Assembly (NCBI RefSeq): GCF_900110675.1 | Contig: NZ_FOEN01000005.1 | Location: 104,604 to 168,603 of the forward strand | Direction of reading: 5' to 3' | Length of the DNA: 64,000 bases | DNA from: Ignavigranum ruoffiae | Lineage (GTDB): Bacteria; Bacillota; Bacilli; Lactobacillales; Aerococcaceae | Translations under genes and position numbers: made by a program | The notes under the pieces: generated by a model | What the model was told of the DNA's origin: nothing | Seen by the model: only the letters and a program-made list of their open reading frames with translations | The model's database searches: none | Shown: positions 27,232 through 36,672 of the stretch, one piece after another | Layout: every line of letters begins with the position of its first letter | How positions within the stretch are numbered: the first letter of the stretch is position 1

Positions 27232-28866
27232 TTAAACCTCAGCATCTTTCAGATAAATATCGCCTGAAATCACTTTGGCATCAATCGTAACTAATTGGTC
27301 TTGACTGTCTAATTGCCGTTGAATTTCTTGACGAGTATGGGAACCGGTCGATTGGACGGTATCCACACTTGTTAAGCGTTGATGAACTGCCCCGGTTGTT
27401 GAAGCGGCGATAACCTGTAAATTAACTTGAGCAGGTTGACTAATTTTAATATCGCCGGTGGTCGTTTGGGCTTGAATCTGACTCGTCGTGGCATCTTTTT
27501 TACTTATAAAGATACTACCCGCCGAGGTAGAGAAATTAAGATTCTCAGCGTTTCCAGTTAATCTGATATCACCTGAAAGAGTCTTAGCAACGATATCTTG
27601 ACTGTCCATATCTGTCAATTTAATATCACCATTTAAGTTCATAACATTGACAAGGGACGCGGTTAATCGAGCTAAGTCAAGATCTCCATTTTTATTTTGA
27701 ATATCGATTTCTTTCGCTTGAATGTCTTCGATCTGACCATCTCCATTAAACAAACTAATTTGGACTTGATTATAGTCTTTTTCAGGAAGTGATAAGGTCA
27801 AATCAGCTGATAAACGCGGTGAATTAACTTGGAAAATTAAACAATCTTCATGGGCATCAATCGTTGAATGGTTGGCAAATTCTTCCGCATCATATTTCTC
27901 AAAATTACCATGGAAGCGTAATTCTCCTGCCACGATTACTTTATCAGAGGGCGCTTTTTCAACTTTTAATGAGCCATTATTTAGCTTAAATTGGATATTT
28001 TTTAGGTCTTCTCCAGCAAACTCGAAACGATGTTGCAAGGTTTGACTTTTAATCCAAGGCACTTCAAAGGAAAGATTGATATCTTTACGGTCAAAATTCT
28101 TGAAGATTTCTTTAAATTGTTGACCAAGGCCTTGGCTAACTTGTTTACCACTGCGAATAGCATCATCTGCTAGCCTAGCCGTAAACCGACTGAAATCATC
28201 GGCCTTAGCTTTCAGATATTCTCTGTTTTGTTCGGAAAATGGTTGACTTGATTCATTCATCGTCTGCGCTTTTTGTGCATAAAGTTGACCTAATGAATCT
28301 GATAAATTCTTTATGTCTTCTTCTAAGGTTTCTTTCTCCGATAAGAGATCACTCTTCTGAACTTGCATTTCTTCAGTTAAATCATCTAACTCTTCAAAAA
28401 TTTCTAACTCCCGCAGACGCTGTTGATTAATTAACTGCTTCTCTTTCTTAGCGTCAACTTGAGCCAACAATTCAGCAATCTCTTGGTCAAGTGCTTGGTG
28501 ATCTGCTTCCTTCATTGTTGGTTCGGCTTGGCGCCAACGTGCTTCTTCAGCAGCCTGGTCTTCTTTAAATTCTTCAGCGTAGTAGTTAGGCTGATCAGTA
28601 TCTTTTGCCTGGTCTTCAGTCAAAGATTTTTTGAGATAATCAGCAACTTTATGACCAACCTGTGAGCCAGTTTCTAAGACATTATCGACAAATTTGTCAA
28701 TTTGATCATTTCGAGAATGTTTGTTTAAGGGTTTGTGTAATGGGTCTTCCTTCAATGATGGGTTCTGAGCATCTGAATTACCGACAGCTTCTAATAAGGT
28801 TAAGGCTTCTTCAAGGGTAATGACATTTTGACGAACTAACTCCATGATCCGTTCTTTCTCGTTCAT
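27232..28866 (-). CDS. liaX: LiaX-like surface/envelope-stress protein with DUF4097 domain
   Basis: A 544-residue protein. Residues 1-30 form a small helical domain (RIMELVRQNVITLEEAL) typical of LiaX and related proteins. Then come a long charged coiled coil (about 100-230) and a C-terminal DUF4097 beta-repeat domain (about 270-540) with repeated GDI/GDL turns. No signal peptide is seen, as in enterococcal LiaX, which is nevertheless found outside. LiaX there senses daptomycin and host peptides and controls the LiaFSR response. AAAGGAGG precedes the start. Two PspC genes follow; a LiaZ-like gene is not present here. Confidence 0.82.
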   Translation of the reverse strand: MNEKERIMELVRQNVITLEEALTLLEAVGNSDAQNPSLKEDPLHKPLNKHSRNDQIDKFVDNVLETGSQVGHKVADYLKKSLTEDQAKDTDQPNYYAEEFKEDQAAEEARWRQAEPTMKEADHQALDQEIAELLAQVDAKKEKQLINQQRLRELEIFEELDDLTEEMQVQKSDLLSEKETLEEDIKNLSDSLGQLYAQKAQTMNESSQPFSEQNREYLKAKADDFSRFTARLADDAIRSGKQVSQGLGQQFKEIFKNFDRKDINLSFEVPWIKSQTLQHRFEFAGEDLKNIQFKLNNGSLKVEKAPSDKVIVAGELRFHGNFEKYDAEEFANHSTIDAHEDCLIFQVNSPRLSADLTLSLPEKDYNQVQISLFNGDGQIEDIQAKEIDIQNKNGDLDLARLTASLVNVMNLNGDIKLTDMDSQDIVAKTLSGDIRLTGNAENLNFSTSAGSIFISKKDATTSQIQAQTTTGDIKISQPAQVNLQVIAASTTGAVHQRLTSVDTVQSTGSHTRQEIQRQLDSQDQLVTIDAKVISGDIYLKDAEV

Positions 28867-28957
28867 AGTAGACCTCCTTTAAATTTCATCCTATATTGTC
28901 TACATTCATATTATGCCAAGAAAGGAAGCGAATCTCATAGGCCTTGGGTCTGATTTA

Positions 28958-31780
28958 TTAATCTTTCAGAATATCAACCAGATATTGTCCAGTATAAGAT
29001 TTAGCAACTTGCGCTACTTCTTCAGGCGTGCCAGTGGCTATGATCTCTCCACCAGCCACCCCACCTTCGGGTCCTAAGTCGATTAAATAATCCGCTGTTT
29101 TAATGACATCTAGATTGTGTTCAATAACTACAACCGTATTTCCCGCTTCGACCAACCGATCCAGAACCTTTAATAACTTCTTAATATCATGCGCATGCAG
29201 ACCAGTGGTAGGCTCATCTAAGATATAGAAAGTATCCCCTGTGGCCACTCTTTGCAGTTCAGAAGCTAATTTCATCCGTTGGGCCTCTCCACCAGAAAGT
29301 GTGGTCGCGGACTGACCTAATCGAACATAGCCTAGACCGACATCAATCAATGTTTGTAATTTACGATGGATTTTAGGAATTGCTTCAAAGAATTCCAAGG
29401 CTTCATCAATCGTCATATCTAAGACTTGAGAAATATTCTTGCCTTTATATTCAATTTCTAAGGTTTCTGAATTATAGCGGCGGCCATGGCAGACCTCACA
29501 AGGTACTTCAATATTTGGTAAGAAGTTCATCTCGATTTCTTTAATTCCAGCTCCTTTACAGGCCTCACAACGTCCTCCCTTGACATTAAAACTAAAACGT
29601 CCCTTATCATAACCTCTTTGTTTAGCTCCATTCGTCTTAGCGAACAAATCACGAATATCGTCAAATACTCCGGTGTAGGTGGCTGGATTAGAGCGCGGGG
29701 TCCGACCGATTGGGCTTTGGTCAATATCAATGACCTTATCCAAGCCTTCCCAACCGGTAATATCTTTGAATTTTCCGGGTTTCTCTTTCGTTGAAGTAGT
29801 CCGTTTTATTAAAGCAATCTTTAAGATGCGATTCACTAAACTTGATTTACCCGATCCTGAAACACCCGTTACGACCGTAAACCTACCCAAAGGGAAAGCT
29901 ATATCAACATTCTTCAAGTTATTCTCACTGGCTCCGGTAATCTTCACCCAGCCTTGATCTTCACTCCGTCGTTCTTTCGGAACGGGGATTGATAATTTAC
30001 CCGATAAGTATTGACCTGTTAAGGATTGCTTGTTTCGCATCACCTGTTTAGGGGTTCCTTGCGCGACGATTTCGCCACCCTTCTCACCGGCACCCGGACC
30101 AATATCAATAATATAATCCGCGTCCAGCATTGTTTCTTCATCATGCTCAACGACAATTAATGAATTCCCCAGATCACGCATTTGTTTCAAGGAATTAATT
30201 AATTTACGATTATCTCGTTGATGAAGACCAATCGAAGGTTCATCTAAGACGTACATTACTCCACTCAGGTTCGATCCAATTTGAGTAGCTAAGCGAATCC
30301 GTTGTGCTTCTCCACCAGACAAGGTCCCCGCCATGCGACTCAAGTTTAAGTAATTCAGTCCCACATTATTTAAGAAAGTTAGACGATCATTAATCTCCTT
30401 GAGAATCGGTTTAGCAATCATGGCCTTCTCTTCGCCAAATTTCAATTGATCGAAATGCTTCAACGCATCTTCAATTGATAATTCGGACACTTCGGCAATA
30501 TTCTTGTCACCAACTTTGACTGAGAGCGCCATTGGATTCAACCGTTGCCCTTTACATACCGGACATACCAATTCATGCATATAGTCACGCATCGATTCGC
30601 GAACATATTCGGAAGAAGTTTGATGATAACGTCGTTCTATATTATTCATAACGCCTTCGAATTTACTGTCGACCGTCTTTTGTCCGCCCCCATGTAAGGG
30701 TTTATACGTGAATTTAAAGCGGATTTGCTCTGAACCGTATTTCAGCAAATCTTGTTGCCGTTTTGATAGATCCTTATAAGGAATATCCAGCGGTATATTT
30801 TGTGAACTGGCGAATTGTTCTAGCATTGAAGAATAATAGGCTGAGTTGTTGGGGCTCCAAGGATGAAAGGCTCCTTCCATTAAAGATAAGGACTCGTCCG
30901 GAATAACCAATTCTTCATCCACAGAAAGTTTAAAACCAATTCCATCACAGGCTGGACAAGCTCCATAAGGCGCATTAAACGAGAATAGGCGCGGTTGCAA
31001 CTCATCAACGGTGAAATCACAGTAGGGACAAGCAAAATGTTCATTAAAGAATAAATCTTCACCACCGATCACATTAATAATCACATAACCTTGTGAATAA
31101 TTCAGGGCTACTTCCACTGAATCAAAGACACGACCGCGGATGCCTTCTTTCATCACTAGCCGGTCTACAACCACTTCTATTGTGTGTTTCTTAGTCTTGG
31201 TCAACTCAGGTACTTCAGTCACGTCATATATTTCATCATCGACGCGGACCCGAACATAACCATCCTTAATAATCTGTTCAAAAATTTTCTTATGTTGGCC
31301 CTTTTGATCACGAATTAGTGGGCTTAATATTTGTATCTTCGTCCGTTCAGGGAGGGTCATAATTTGATTAACCATTTGTTCAGGTGATTGCTTTTCAATT
31401 GGAATATGGTGGTTAGGACAATAAGGGACGCCAGTTCGCGCATAAAGTAAACGCAGATAATCATTAATCTCAGTTGCTGTCCCGACCGTCGATCGTGGAT
31501 TATGACTGGTTGTCTTTTGGTCAATCGAAATAGCTGGTGAGAGACCTTCAATAGAATCAACATCCGGCTTATCCATCTGACCTAGGAATTGTCGCGCATA
31601 AGCAGATAAGCTCTCAACGTAACGCCGTTGACCTTCGGCATAGAGGGTTTGAAAGGCTAAAGAGGATTTACCTGACCCTGATAGTCCAGTCATCACTACA
31701 AGTTTATTTTTAGGAATTTCAATATTTATGTTTTTTAGATTGTGGGTTCGAGCCCCACGAACAGTTATTTTGTCATGCAT
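28958..31780 (-). CDS. uvrA: UvrABC excinuclease subunit A
   Basis: UvrA recognises bulky DNA damage as a dimer and loads UvrB. The 940-residue protein has two ABC modules with Walker A GLSGSGKS (near residue 33) and GVSGSGKS (near 640). Both ABC signatures are seen ([24 protein letters not shown]), as are two zinc clusters (CPYCDF...CPACDG and CEACKG...CEVCHG). AGGAG precedes the ATG. uvrB, often adjacent, is not upstream here. A LexA box lies in its promoter. Confidence 0.98.
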   Translation of the reverse strand: MHDKITVRGARTHNLKNINIEIPKNKLVVMTGLSGSGKSSLAFQTLYAEGQRRYVESLSAYARQFLGQMDKPDVDSIEGLSPAISIDQKTTSHNPRSTVGTATEINDYLRLLYARTGVPYCPNHHIPIEKQSPEQMVNQIMTLPERTKIQILSPLIRDQKGQHKKIFEQIIKDGYVRVRVDDEIYDVTEVPELTKTKKHTIEVVVDRLVMKEGIRGRVFDSVEVALNYSQGYVIINVIGGEDLFFNEHFACPYCDFTVDELQPRLFSFNAPYGACPACDGIGFKLSVDEELVIPDESLSLMEGAFHPWSPNNSAYYSSMLEQFASSQNIPLDIPYKDLSKRQQDLLKYGSEQIRFKFTYKPLHGGGQKTVDSKFEGVMNNIERRYHQTSSEYVRESMRDYMHELVCPVCKGQRLNPMALSVKVGDKNIAEVSELSIEDALKHFDQLKFGEEKAMIAKPILKEINDRLTFLNNVGLNYLNLSRMAGTLSGGEAQRIRLATQIGSNLSGVMYVLDEPSIGLHQRDNRKLINSLKQMRDLGNSLIVVEHDEETMLDADYIIDIGPGAGEKGGEIVAQGTPKQVMRNKQSLTGQYLSGKLSIPVPKERRSEDQGWVKITGASENNLKNVDIAFPLGRFTVVTGVSGSGKSSLVNRILKIALIKRTTSTKEKPGKFKDITGWEGLDKVIDIDQSPIGRTPRSNPATYTGVFDDIRDLFAKTNGAKQRGYDKGRFSFNVKGGRCEACKGAGIKEIEMNFLPNIEVPCEVCHGRRYNSETLEIEYKGKNISQVLDMTIDEALEFFEAIPKIHRKLQTLIDVGLGYVRLGQSATTLSGGEAQRMKLASELQRVATGDTFYILDEPTTGLHAHDIKKLLKVLDRLVEAGNTVVVIEHNLDVIKTADYLIDLGPEGGVAGGEIIATGTPEEVAQVAKSYTGQYLVDILKD

Positions 31781-31816
31781 ATCCAGTATTCTCCTATAAT
31801 TATTCGTTACTGTCCT

Positions 31817-31856
31817 ATTATAACATAATCCATGATTTCAGCGAAACATATGTTCG
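31817..31856 (-). promoter_or_regulatory. uvrA promoter with LexA (SOS) box
   Basis: On the minus strand CGAACATATGTTTC (31843-31856) fits the Gram-positive LexA box CGAACRNRYGTTYC at every position. It overlaps the -35 region of a promoter whose -10 is TATAAT at 31817-31822. SOS induction of uvrA is expected. Confidence 0.85.
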
Positions 31857-31998
31857 TATGCATATTGGATAAAATTTCTAGCAATCAGATCCATCCCTGT
31901 GATCTAGGGGTTGCAATCAAAAGACCGACAAACTTTGAAAAAGACATGAACGATTTAAGTTTTTAATCGCAGAAGTTTATTAAATTAGGCCAAAATAA

Positions 31999-32024
31999 AA
32001 AACCCTCGCCTGAGCAAGGGTTTT
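31999..32024 (-). terminator. pstS terminator
   Basis: AAAACCCT and AGGGTTTT pair across a short loop, and the minus strand continues in TTTTTTA. It lies 23 bases after the pstS stop. Confidence 0.9.
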
Positions 32025-32046
32025 GGAGAAAACATTCAAACCTTAA

Positions 32047-33090
32047 CTATTTAACAGCATCTTCCCAAGTAGTGATTTCACCAAGGTAGATTTTCTTGAT
32101 GTTTTCCATTGAAAGTTCTTCAACTTTAGATTCTTTGTTAACGATAACAGCGATACCATCCATAGCGATTGCATCGAAGTCTAATTTTTCTTTTTCTTCA
32201 TCTTTAAGTTCACGTGAAGCCATACCTAAGTCAGCAGTTCCATCTTGAGCAGCTGTCATACCAGCAGAAGAACCGTTAGAAGTAACGTTGATGGTTACGC
32301 CAGAGTTTAATTCCATGTATTTTTCAGCTAATTTTTCCATTACAGGAGATACAGAAGTAGATCCAACAACTTCGATTGTTCCTTCTAAACCTTCTTTAGC
32401 TTCATAAGCAGGAAGTTCTGCAGCAGCTTCACCTTCTGCTTCGGTTTCTTCAGCAGCTGATTCTTCGCCTTCAGCTTCAGTTTCTTCGGCAGCTGATTCT
32501 TCACCTTCTGCTTCAGTTTCTTCAGCAGCTGATTCAGCTTCGGTTTCTTCGGCTTTAGTTTCTTCAGCTTCTGTTTCTTCGGCAGCTGATTCTTCACCTT
32601 CAGCAGCCTTAGGAGTTACTTGGATGTATCCTTCTTCTTCAACGATTGCTTGTCCATCAGCAGAATGAATGAATGATAAGAAATCTTTAGTTACTTCAGT
32701 CATTTCAGAATCTTTAGACCAAGCTACGTTAAATGGACGAGCGATTGGGTATTCACCAGCTTTGATAGTGTCAGCACTTGGTTCAACGCCGTCAACTTTA
32801 ACAGCTTTTACAGAGTCATCTAAAGAACCTAAAGAGATGTATCCAATTGCTTGAGCATCTTGAGCAACTGTTTGCATTACACCGTTAGTTCCGTTTTGGA
32901 TAGCCGCAGTTTCTACTGTCATGTCGTCGTCATTTTCATTCACAACACCAACGATTTCAACGAAAGCTGAACGAGTTCCTGAACCATCTTCACGAGATAC
33001 TACGTTAATAGTTCCTTCTTGAGCAAAAACAGGAGCTACAATAGATGCTGCTAAACCGAACACAGACAATAAAGGTAATGTTTTTTTCAT
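32047..33090 (-). CDS. pstS: Circularly permuted phosphate-binding protein PstS
   Basis: Captures phosphate for PstCAB. The start at 33090 has AAAAGGAG and a signal peptide, ending VFAQ|EG with no lipobox Cys; 347 residues. The halves are in reversed order. Residues 25-158 match the usual second half (INVVSREDGSGTRSAF, GYISLGSL). Residues 236-347 match the usual first half (GTIEVVGSTSVSPVMEKLAE, SNGSSAGM, MDGIAVIVN, LGEITTWEDAVK). The C-terminus ends just where the N-terminus begins in normal PstS. A Glu/Ala linker (about 161-224) joins the old termini. Phosphate-binding motifs (STSVSP, SSAG, DGIA, SGTR) are all kept. It lies last in the pho/pst cluster with its own PHO-box promoter. Confidence 0.9.
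   Translation of the reverse strand: MKKTLPLLSVFGLAASIVAPVFAQEGTINVVSREDGSGTRSAFVEIVGVVNENDDDMTVETAAIQNGTNGVMQTVAQDAQAIGYISLGSLDDSVKAVKVDGVEPSADTIKAGEYPIARPFNVAWSKDSEMTEVTKDFLSFIHSADGQAIVEEEGYIQVTPKAAEGEESAAEETEAEETKAEETEAESAAEETEAEGEESAAEETEAEGEESAAEETEAEGEAAAELPAYEAKEGLEGTIEVVGSTSVSPVMEKLAEKYMELNSGVTINVTSNGSSAGMTAAQDGTADLGMASRELKDEEKEKLDFDAIAMDGIAVIVNKESKVEELSMENIKKIYLGEITTWEDAVK
32419..32610. repeat. Glu/Ala-rich repeat linker in pstS
   Basis: Imperfect repeats of 36 bases (unit EGEESAAEETEA, with shorter variants) encode about 64 strongly acidic residues between the two permuted halves of PstS. The length is likely to vary between strains. Confidence 0.85.
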
Positions 33091-33175
33091 TAAAATTCTC
33101 CTTTTATAAATGATCTTTAAACATTGCGACAATTCTAATCTCTTGTTTGATAGGCTTTCACTATCAGACACGTCT

Positions 33176-33229
33176 ATTATAACACCCGAATGTAAATTTA
33201 ATGTAAAGATTAGGTAAAGATTATGTATA
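33176..33229 (-). promoter_or_regulatory. pstS promoter with four-part PHO box
   Basis: On the minus strand TATACA, TTTACC, TTTACA and TTTACA recur at exact 11-base spacing (plus-strand positions 33224, 33213, 33202 and 33191). They end nine bases before a TATAAT -10 (33176-33181). This is the TTWACA-N5 direct-repeat pattern of PhoP boxes. There is no good -35, as expected for an activated promoter. Confidence 0.8.
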
Positions 33230-33298
33230 GCTATTCTGATTTTTAATCTTATTCTCATGATTTTCTTCGCTATTTTTCCCAAATGAAAACATTTAAAA

Positions 33299-33331
33299 AA
33301 CCACAAACTCCGCTAATCGAAGTTTGTGGTT
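33299..33331 (-). terminator. phoU terminator
   Basis: AACCACAAACT and AGTTTGTGGTT form a perfect 11-bp stem, followed on the minus strand by TTTTTT. It separates pstCAB-phoU from pstS. Confidence 0.9.
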
Positions 33332-33355
33332 CTGTCATTAAAATAATTTTAGTTG

Positions 33356-34015
33356 TTAATCGTTTAGTTCATGCATCTTGCCAGTTGTTAAGTAAAGGAT
33401 GCGTTCGCAAATGTTGGTCGTGTAATCGCCGATTCTTTCAATCGATTTACCAATATTTAAGTAACCAATCCCATAATTTACTATATCCGGATTATTCCGC
33501 ATACCTTTAGCTGCTTGATGGAATAATTGTTTTAAGAGCGCATCCACTTCGTCATCACGCTTAGCAATTTCAGTAACGCCTTCATCAGACTTGTTCATAA
33601 AGGCTTGGAGAATATCAGCAAGCATTCCCTGTGCAAGTTCAGCCATCTGATTCAAGGTTTCACGCATTTCTTCTTCACCAGGGTCTTCTCCCTTAGCTCG
33701 CTTGACTGATTTAGCAATGGCCGCCGCATGGTCAGCAATTCTTTCGAGATCGTTGCTGGCTAATAGAATGGTAAAGATTTTGCGCAAATCATCAGTTACC
33801 GGAGCTTGTAGGGCAATCAAACGGTAAGCTTCTGCTTCAATTTCTACAGACAGATTGTTGATATTCACGTCGTTATCTATAACTTCCTCAGCTAAGACTT
33901 TGTCTAGGGTATTGTATGATTGAATGGATTTATGAAACGCTTCATTAGCTATGTTACCTAAATGTACCAGTTTATCGTAGAATTCATTTAATTGGTTATC
34001 AAACTGTTCTCTCAT
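33356..34015 (-). CDS. phoU: PhoU, phosphate-uptake regulator
   Basis: A 219-residue, all-helical protein made of two PhoU repeats. Each has the metal-binding E/D-rich helix (NDLERIADHAAAIA near residue 80 and SIERIGDYTTNICE near residue 195). PhoU restrains PstSCAB activity and links the transporter to the PhoR kinase. AAAAGGAGG precedes the start. It follows pstB, the usual place. Confidence 0.96.
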   Translation of the reverse strand: MREQFDNQLNEFYDKLVHLGNIANEAFHKSIQSYNTLDKVLAEEVIDNDVNINNLSVEIEAEAYRLIALQAPVTDDLRKIFTILLASNDLERIADHAAAIAKSVKRAKGEDPGEEEMRETLNQMAELAQGMLADILQAFMNKSDEGVTEIAKRDDEVDALLKQLFHQAAKGMRNNPDIVNYGIGYLNIGKSIERIGDYTTNICERILYLTTGKMHELND

Positions 34016-34077
34016 TTATGGTGCCTCCTTTTAAAAATCTAGCGAGAAATATACTTAATTAAATATTATATTAGAAA

Positions 34078-34839
34078 TTAACCGAAGCGTCCAGAAACAT
34101 AATCATTGGTCCGTTGGTCGACAGGATGGCTAAATACTGTTTCAGTATCATTAAATTCGATCACTTCACCTGTTAAGAAGAAGGCAGTCTTATCAGAAAT
34201 CCGAGCCGCTTGTTGCATATTATGCGTTACAATCACGACGGTATATTTCTCTTTTAATTCATGAACCAAGTCTTCAATTTTATTGGTGGAAATTGGGTCT
34301 AAAGCTGAAGTAGGTTCGTCCATTAAAAGCACTTCTGGGTCATTAGCAATGGCCCGAGCAATACAAATCCGTTGTTGTTGTCCCCCAGAAACAGAAGTCG
34401 CATTTTGGTCTAATTTATCTTTGACTTCATCCCAGATGGCAGCGCCTTTTAGACTTTCTTCGACAATATGGTCTAATTGAGATTTATCTTTGATACCGTG
34501 AGTCCGAGGTCCATAGGCAATGTTGTCATAAATTGATTTAGGGAATGGATTCGGATGTTGGAAGACCATCCCAACGCGTTTACGTAAGATATTCACATCA
34601 TAGCCCTTACTATAAATATCTTGACCATCAAGGGTGATTAAACCATCAACTCGGGCTCCGGAAACCAAATCTTGCATCCGATTCAAAGTCTTCAAGAAGG
34701 TCGATTTTCCACAACCAGATGGGCCGATAAAGGCTGTTACCAAGTGTTCTTCAATATCCATATTAATATTCTTCAAAGCATGGAAGTCTGAATAATAGAA
34801 ATCTAAATCTTTAATTTGAAATTTAATTTTATTGGTCAT
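34078..34839 (-). CDS. pstB: Phosphate ABC transporter ATPase
   Basis: PstB drives phosphate import. The 253-residue ATPase has Walker [10 protein letters not shown] (near residue 38), the signature [14 protein letters not shown], Walker [12 protein letters not shown] and the switch His in VTHN. It contacts PstA and PstC. It lies between pstA (two bases upstream) and phoU. Confidence 0.97.
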   Translation of the reverse strand: MTNKIKFQIKDLDFYYSDFHALKNINMDIEEHLVTAFIGPSGCGKSTFLKTLNRMQDLVSGARVDGLITLDGQDIYSKGYDVNILRKRVGMVFQHPNPFPKSIYDNIAYGPRTHGIKDKSQLDHIVEESLKGAAIWDEVKDKLDQNATSVSGGQQQRICIARAIANDPEVLLMDEPTSALDPISTNKIEDLVHELKEKYTVVIVTHNMQQAARISDKTAFFLTGEVIEFNDTETVFSHPVDQRTNDYVSGRFG

Positions 34840-34841
34840 AT

Positions 34842-35657
34842 TTATTTTCCTCCGCTTGATAATTTACGACTAAGTAGCGTAGACAGACTATTAATTAACA
34901 AGACGATAAAGATTAACACCGTTGCCGTTGCATAAGCTTCCTTAACGTGGAAACCTTCCGAACTTAAGACATACATGTGCACGGCCAAAGTCCGACCTGA
35001 ACCCATAAAGCCTTTGAACATGTTGGTAGCAGATCCTAAGGTAAAGAGTAAGGCAGCAGATTCACCAACAATCCGGCCGATTGCTAAGATAATCCCTGAT
35101 AGGATCCCGGGCATTGCTACTGGTAACACAACGGTAAAGATCGTTCTAAGCTTACCAGCACCCAAGCCCAAGCTGGCCATCCGTAGAGAGTCATCCACTG
35201 AGCGCAAGGCTTCTTCCGTAGAGGAAATAATAATCGGTAAAATCATGATTGTAATCGTAAAAATCCCTGCTAAGTGAGAATAACCCCATTTCAATTCAAT
35301 AACGAAGAGAAGCATCCCGAACAAACCATACACGATAGAAGGAACAGCTGCTAGGGTATCCGTAGCCAAGCGAATAATAGGTAGAAGTTTGCTGTCACGG
35401 TCTGCATACTCCACTAAATAGAAAGAGGTAAATACACCCACAGGTGCGGCGATTAATAAAGATAGGAGAATGATAATGATGGTTGAAATAATTGCTGGCA
35501 TCATCGACACGTTGGAAGTGGTATAGTGCCAAGCAAATAATTCAGGTTTTAAGGATGGAATCCCGTTCCAAAAGATAAAGCCAACCAAGAATAAAAGCAT
35601 GGAGATGGTAAAAATAGCTGCAATCCAGACTAGACCTTTAATAATCTTAGCACTCAT
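34842..35657 (-). CDS. pstA: Phosphate ABC transporter permease PstA
   Basis: A 271-residue inner-membrane permease with six predicted membrane segments. It has the PstA family stretches [18 protein letters not shown] and [16 protein letters not shown], the latter being the EAA loop that meets PstB. AAAGGAG precedes the ATG, and the start shares a base with the end of pstC. Confidence 0.96.
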   Translation of the reverse strand: MSAKIIKGLVWIAAIFTISMLLFLVGFIFWNGIPSLKPELFAWHYTTSNVSMMPAIISTIIIILLSLLIAAPVGVFTSFYLVEYADRDSKLLPIIRLATDTLAAVPSIVYGLFGMLLFVIELKWGYSHLAGIFTITIMILPIIISSTEEALRSVDDSLRMASLGLGAGKLRTIFTVVLPVAMPGILSGIILAIGRIVGESAALLFTLGSATNMFKGFMGSGRTLAVHMYVLSSEGFHVKEAYATATVLIFIVLLINSLSTLLSRKLSSGGK

Positions 35658-36544
35658 TAATACTTATCTCCTTTCGACTTCACAACCATAAAGACTGAGT
35701 TAATAATCAGGATAAAGACAAAGAGAACGACTGAGGTCGCAATTAAGGACTCTCTATGTCTTCCAGCAGCATAGGCCATTTCCAAGACGATATTTGTCGT
35801 CAAGGTCCGAGTTCCATGGTTCAGAGCTTGAGGAATCATTGCTTGGTTCCCTGCTACCAAAATAACCGCCATCGTTTCACCGATAGCCCGACCAATCCCT
35901 AGAATAATTGAAGAGAAAATTCCAGAAGTAGCTGCCGGTACAACGACATTCATGACTGAACGTTCGTGAGTAGCTCCCAGACCAATACTCGCATCATAGA
36001 ATGACTTTGGTACAGCATTCAAACTAGCTTCAGATAAACCAATAATGGTTGGTAGGATCATAATTCCCAATAAAAGTGAAGCTGTAAAGACGTTCATCCC
36101 TGTATTACCTCGTTCAGTAAGATGCAGTGTCTGCATCAAATCGCGAGACCAAGGTACCAAAATTAATAGACCAAAGAAACCATAAACGATGGATGGAATA
36201 GCTGCCATCAAGTTGATCGCCGGTTTCAACCAACGATATAAAAACTTAGGACAGAAGAAAGCTAGAAAAATAGCTGTTAATACACCAATCGGTACCCCGA
36301 TAATGATCGCCCCAAAGGTAACCAAGATCGAACCCATAATCATCGGGAAGATTCCAAACTGAGGATTCGAAGCGGTTGGTTTCCAAGAGGTTCCCAAGAC
36401 GAAGTTGCCTACACCTTCTTCCAATATAAAAGGAAGACCTCCCTTAAAAATGAAATAAAAGATGAGGATTATCGAAACAATCGATAATAGCGCACAAACC
36501 ATGAAGACATATTTCATGAATGTCTCACTAAAATTTCGTTGCAT
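35657..36544 (-). CDS. pstC: Phosphate ABC transporter permease PstC
   Basis: A 295-residue permease. The start is placed at 36544, where AAGGAG is seven bases upstream; the longer reading from 36589 has no ribosome binding site. It has six membrane segments, AAIPSIVYGFFGLL and the EAA loop region FYDASIGLGATHERS. It is the first gene of pstC-pstA-pstB-phoU, behind a PHO-box promoter. Confidence 0.96.
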   Translation of the reverse strand: MQRNFSETFMKYVFMVCALLSIVSIILIFYFIFKGGLPFILEEGVGNFVLGTSWKPTASNPQFGIFPMIMGSILVTFGAIIIGVPIGVLTAIFLAFFCPKFLYRWLKPAINLMAAIPSIVYGFFGLLILVPWSRDLMQTLHLTERGNTGMNVFTASLLLGIMILPTIIGLSEASLNAVPKSFYDASIGLGATHERSVMNVVVPAATSGIFSSIILGIGRAIGETMAVILVAGNQAMIPQALNHGTRTLTTNIVLEMAYAAGRHRESLIATSVVLFVFILIINSVFMVVKSKGDKY

Positions 36545-36605
36545 AAACATTCTCCTTAACACATAATAAAATATTCCTGACAATTGCAACTAAATAACTA
36601 CCACC

Positions 36606-36649
36606 ATTGTACTCCTAAAAGAGCCTTTATATTGTAAAGATTATGTAAA
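36606..36649 (-). promoter_or_regulatory. pstC promoter with PHO box
   Basis: On the minus strand two TTTACA motifs lie 11 bases apart (36644-36649 and 36633-36638), upstream of a TACAAT -10 (36606-36611). They match the repeats in front of pstS and support direct PhoP control of the transporter. Confidence 0.7.
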
Positions 36650-36672
36650 GATTACCATGAATGATTGCTCTT

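Noticed and set aside
31738..31765. tRNA T-arm-like sequence (GGGTTCGAGCCCCAC)
   Set aside because: It encodes the conserved [10 protein letters not shown] start of UvrA; no acceptor stem, D-arm or anticodon arm surrounds it.
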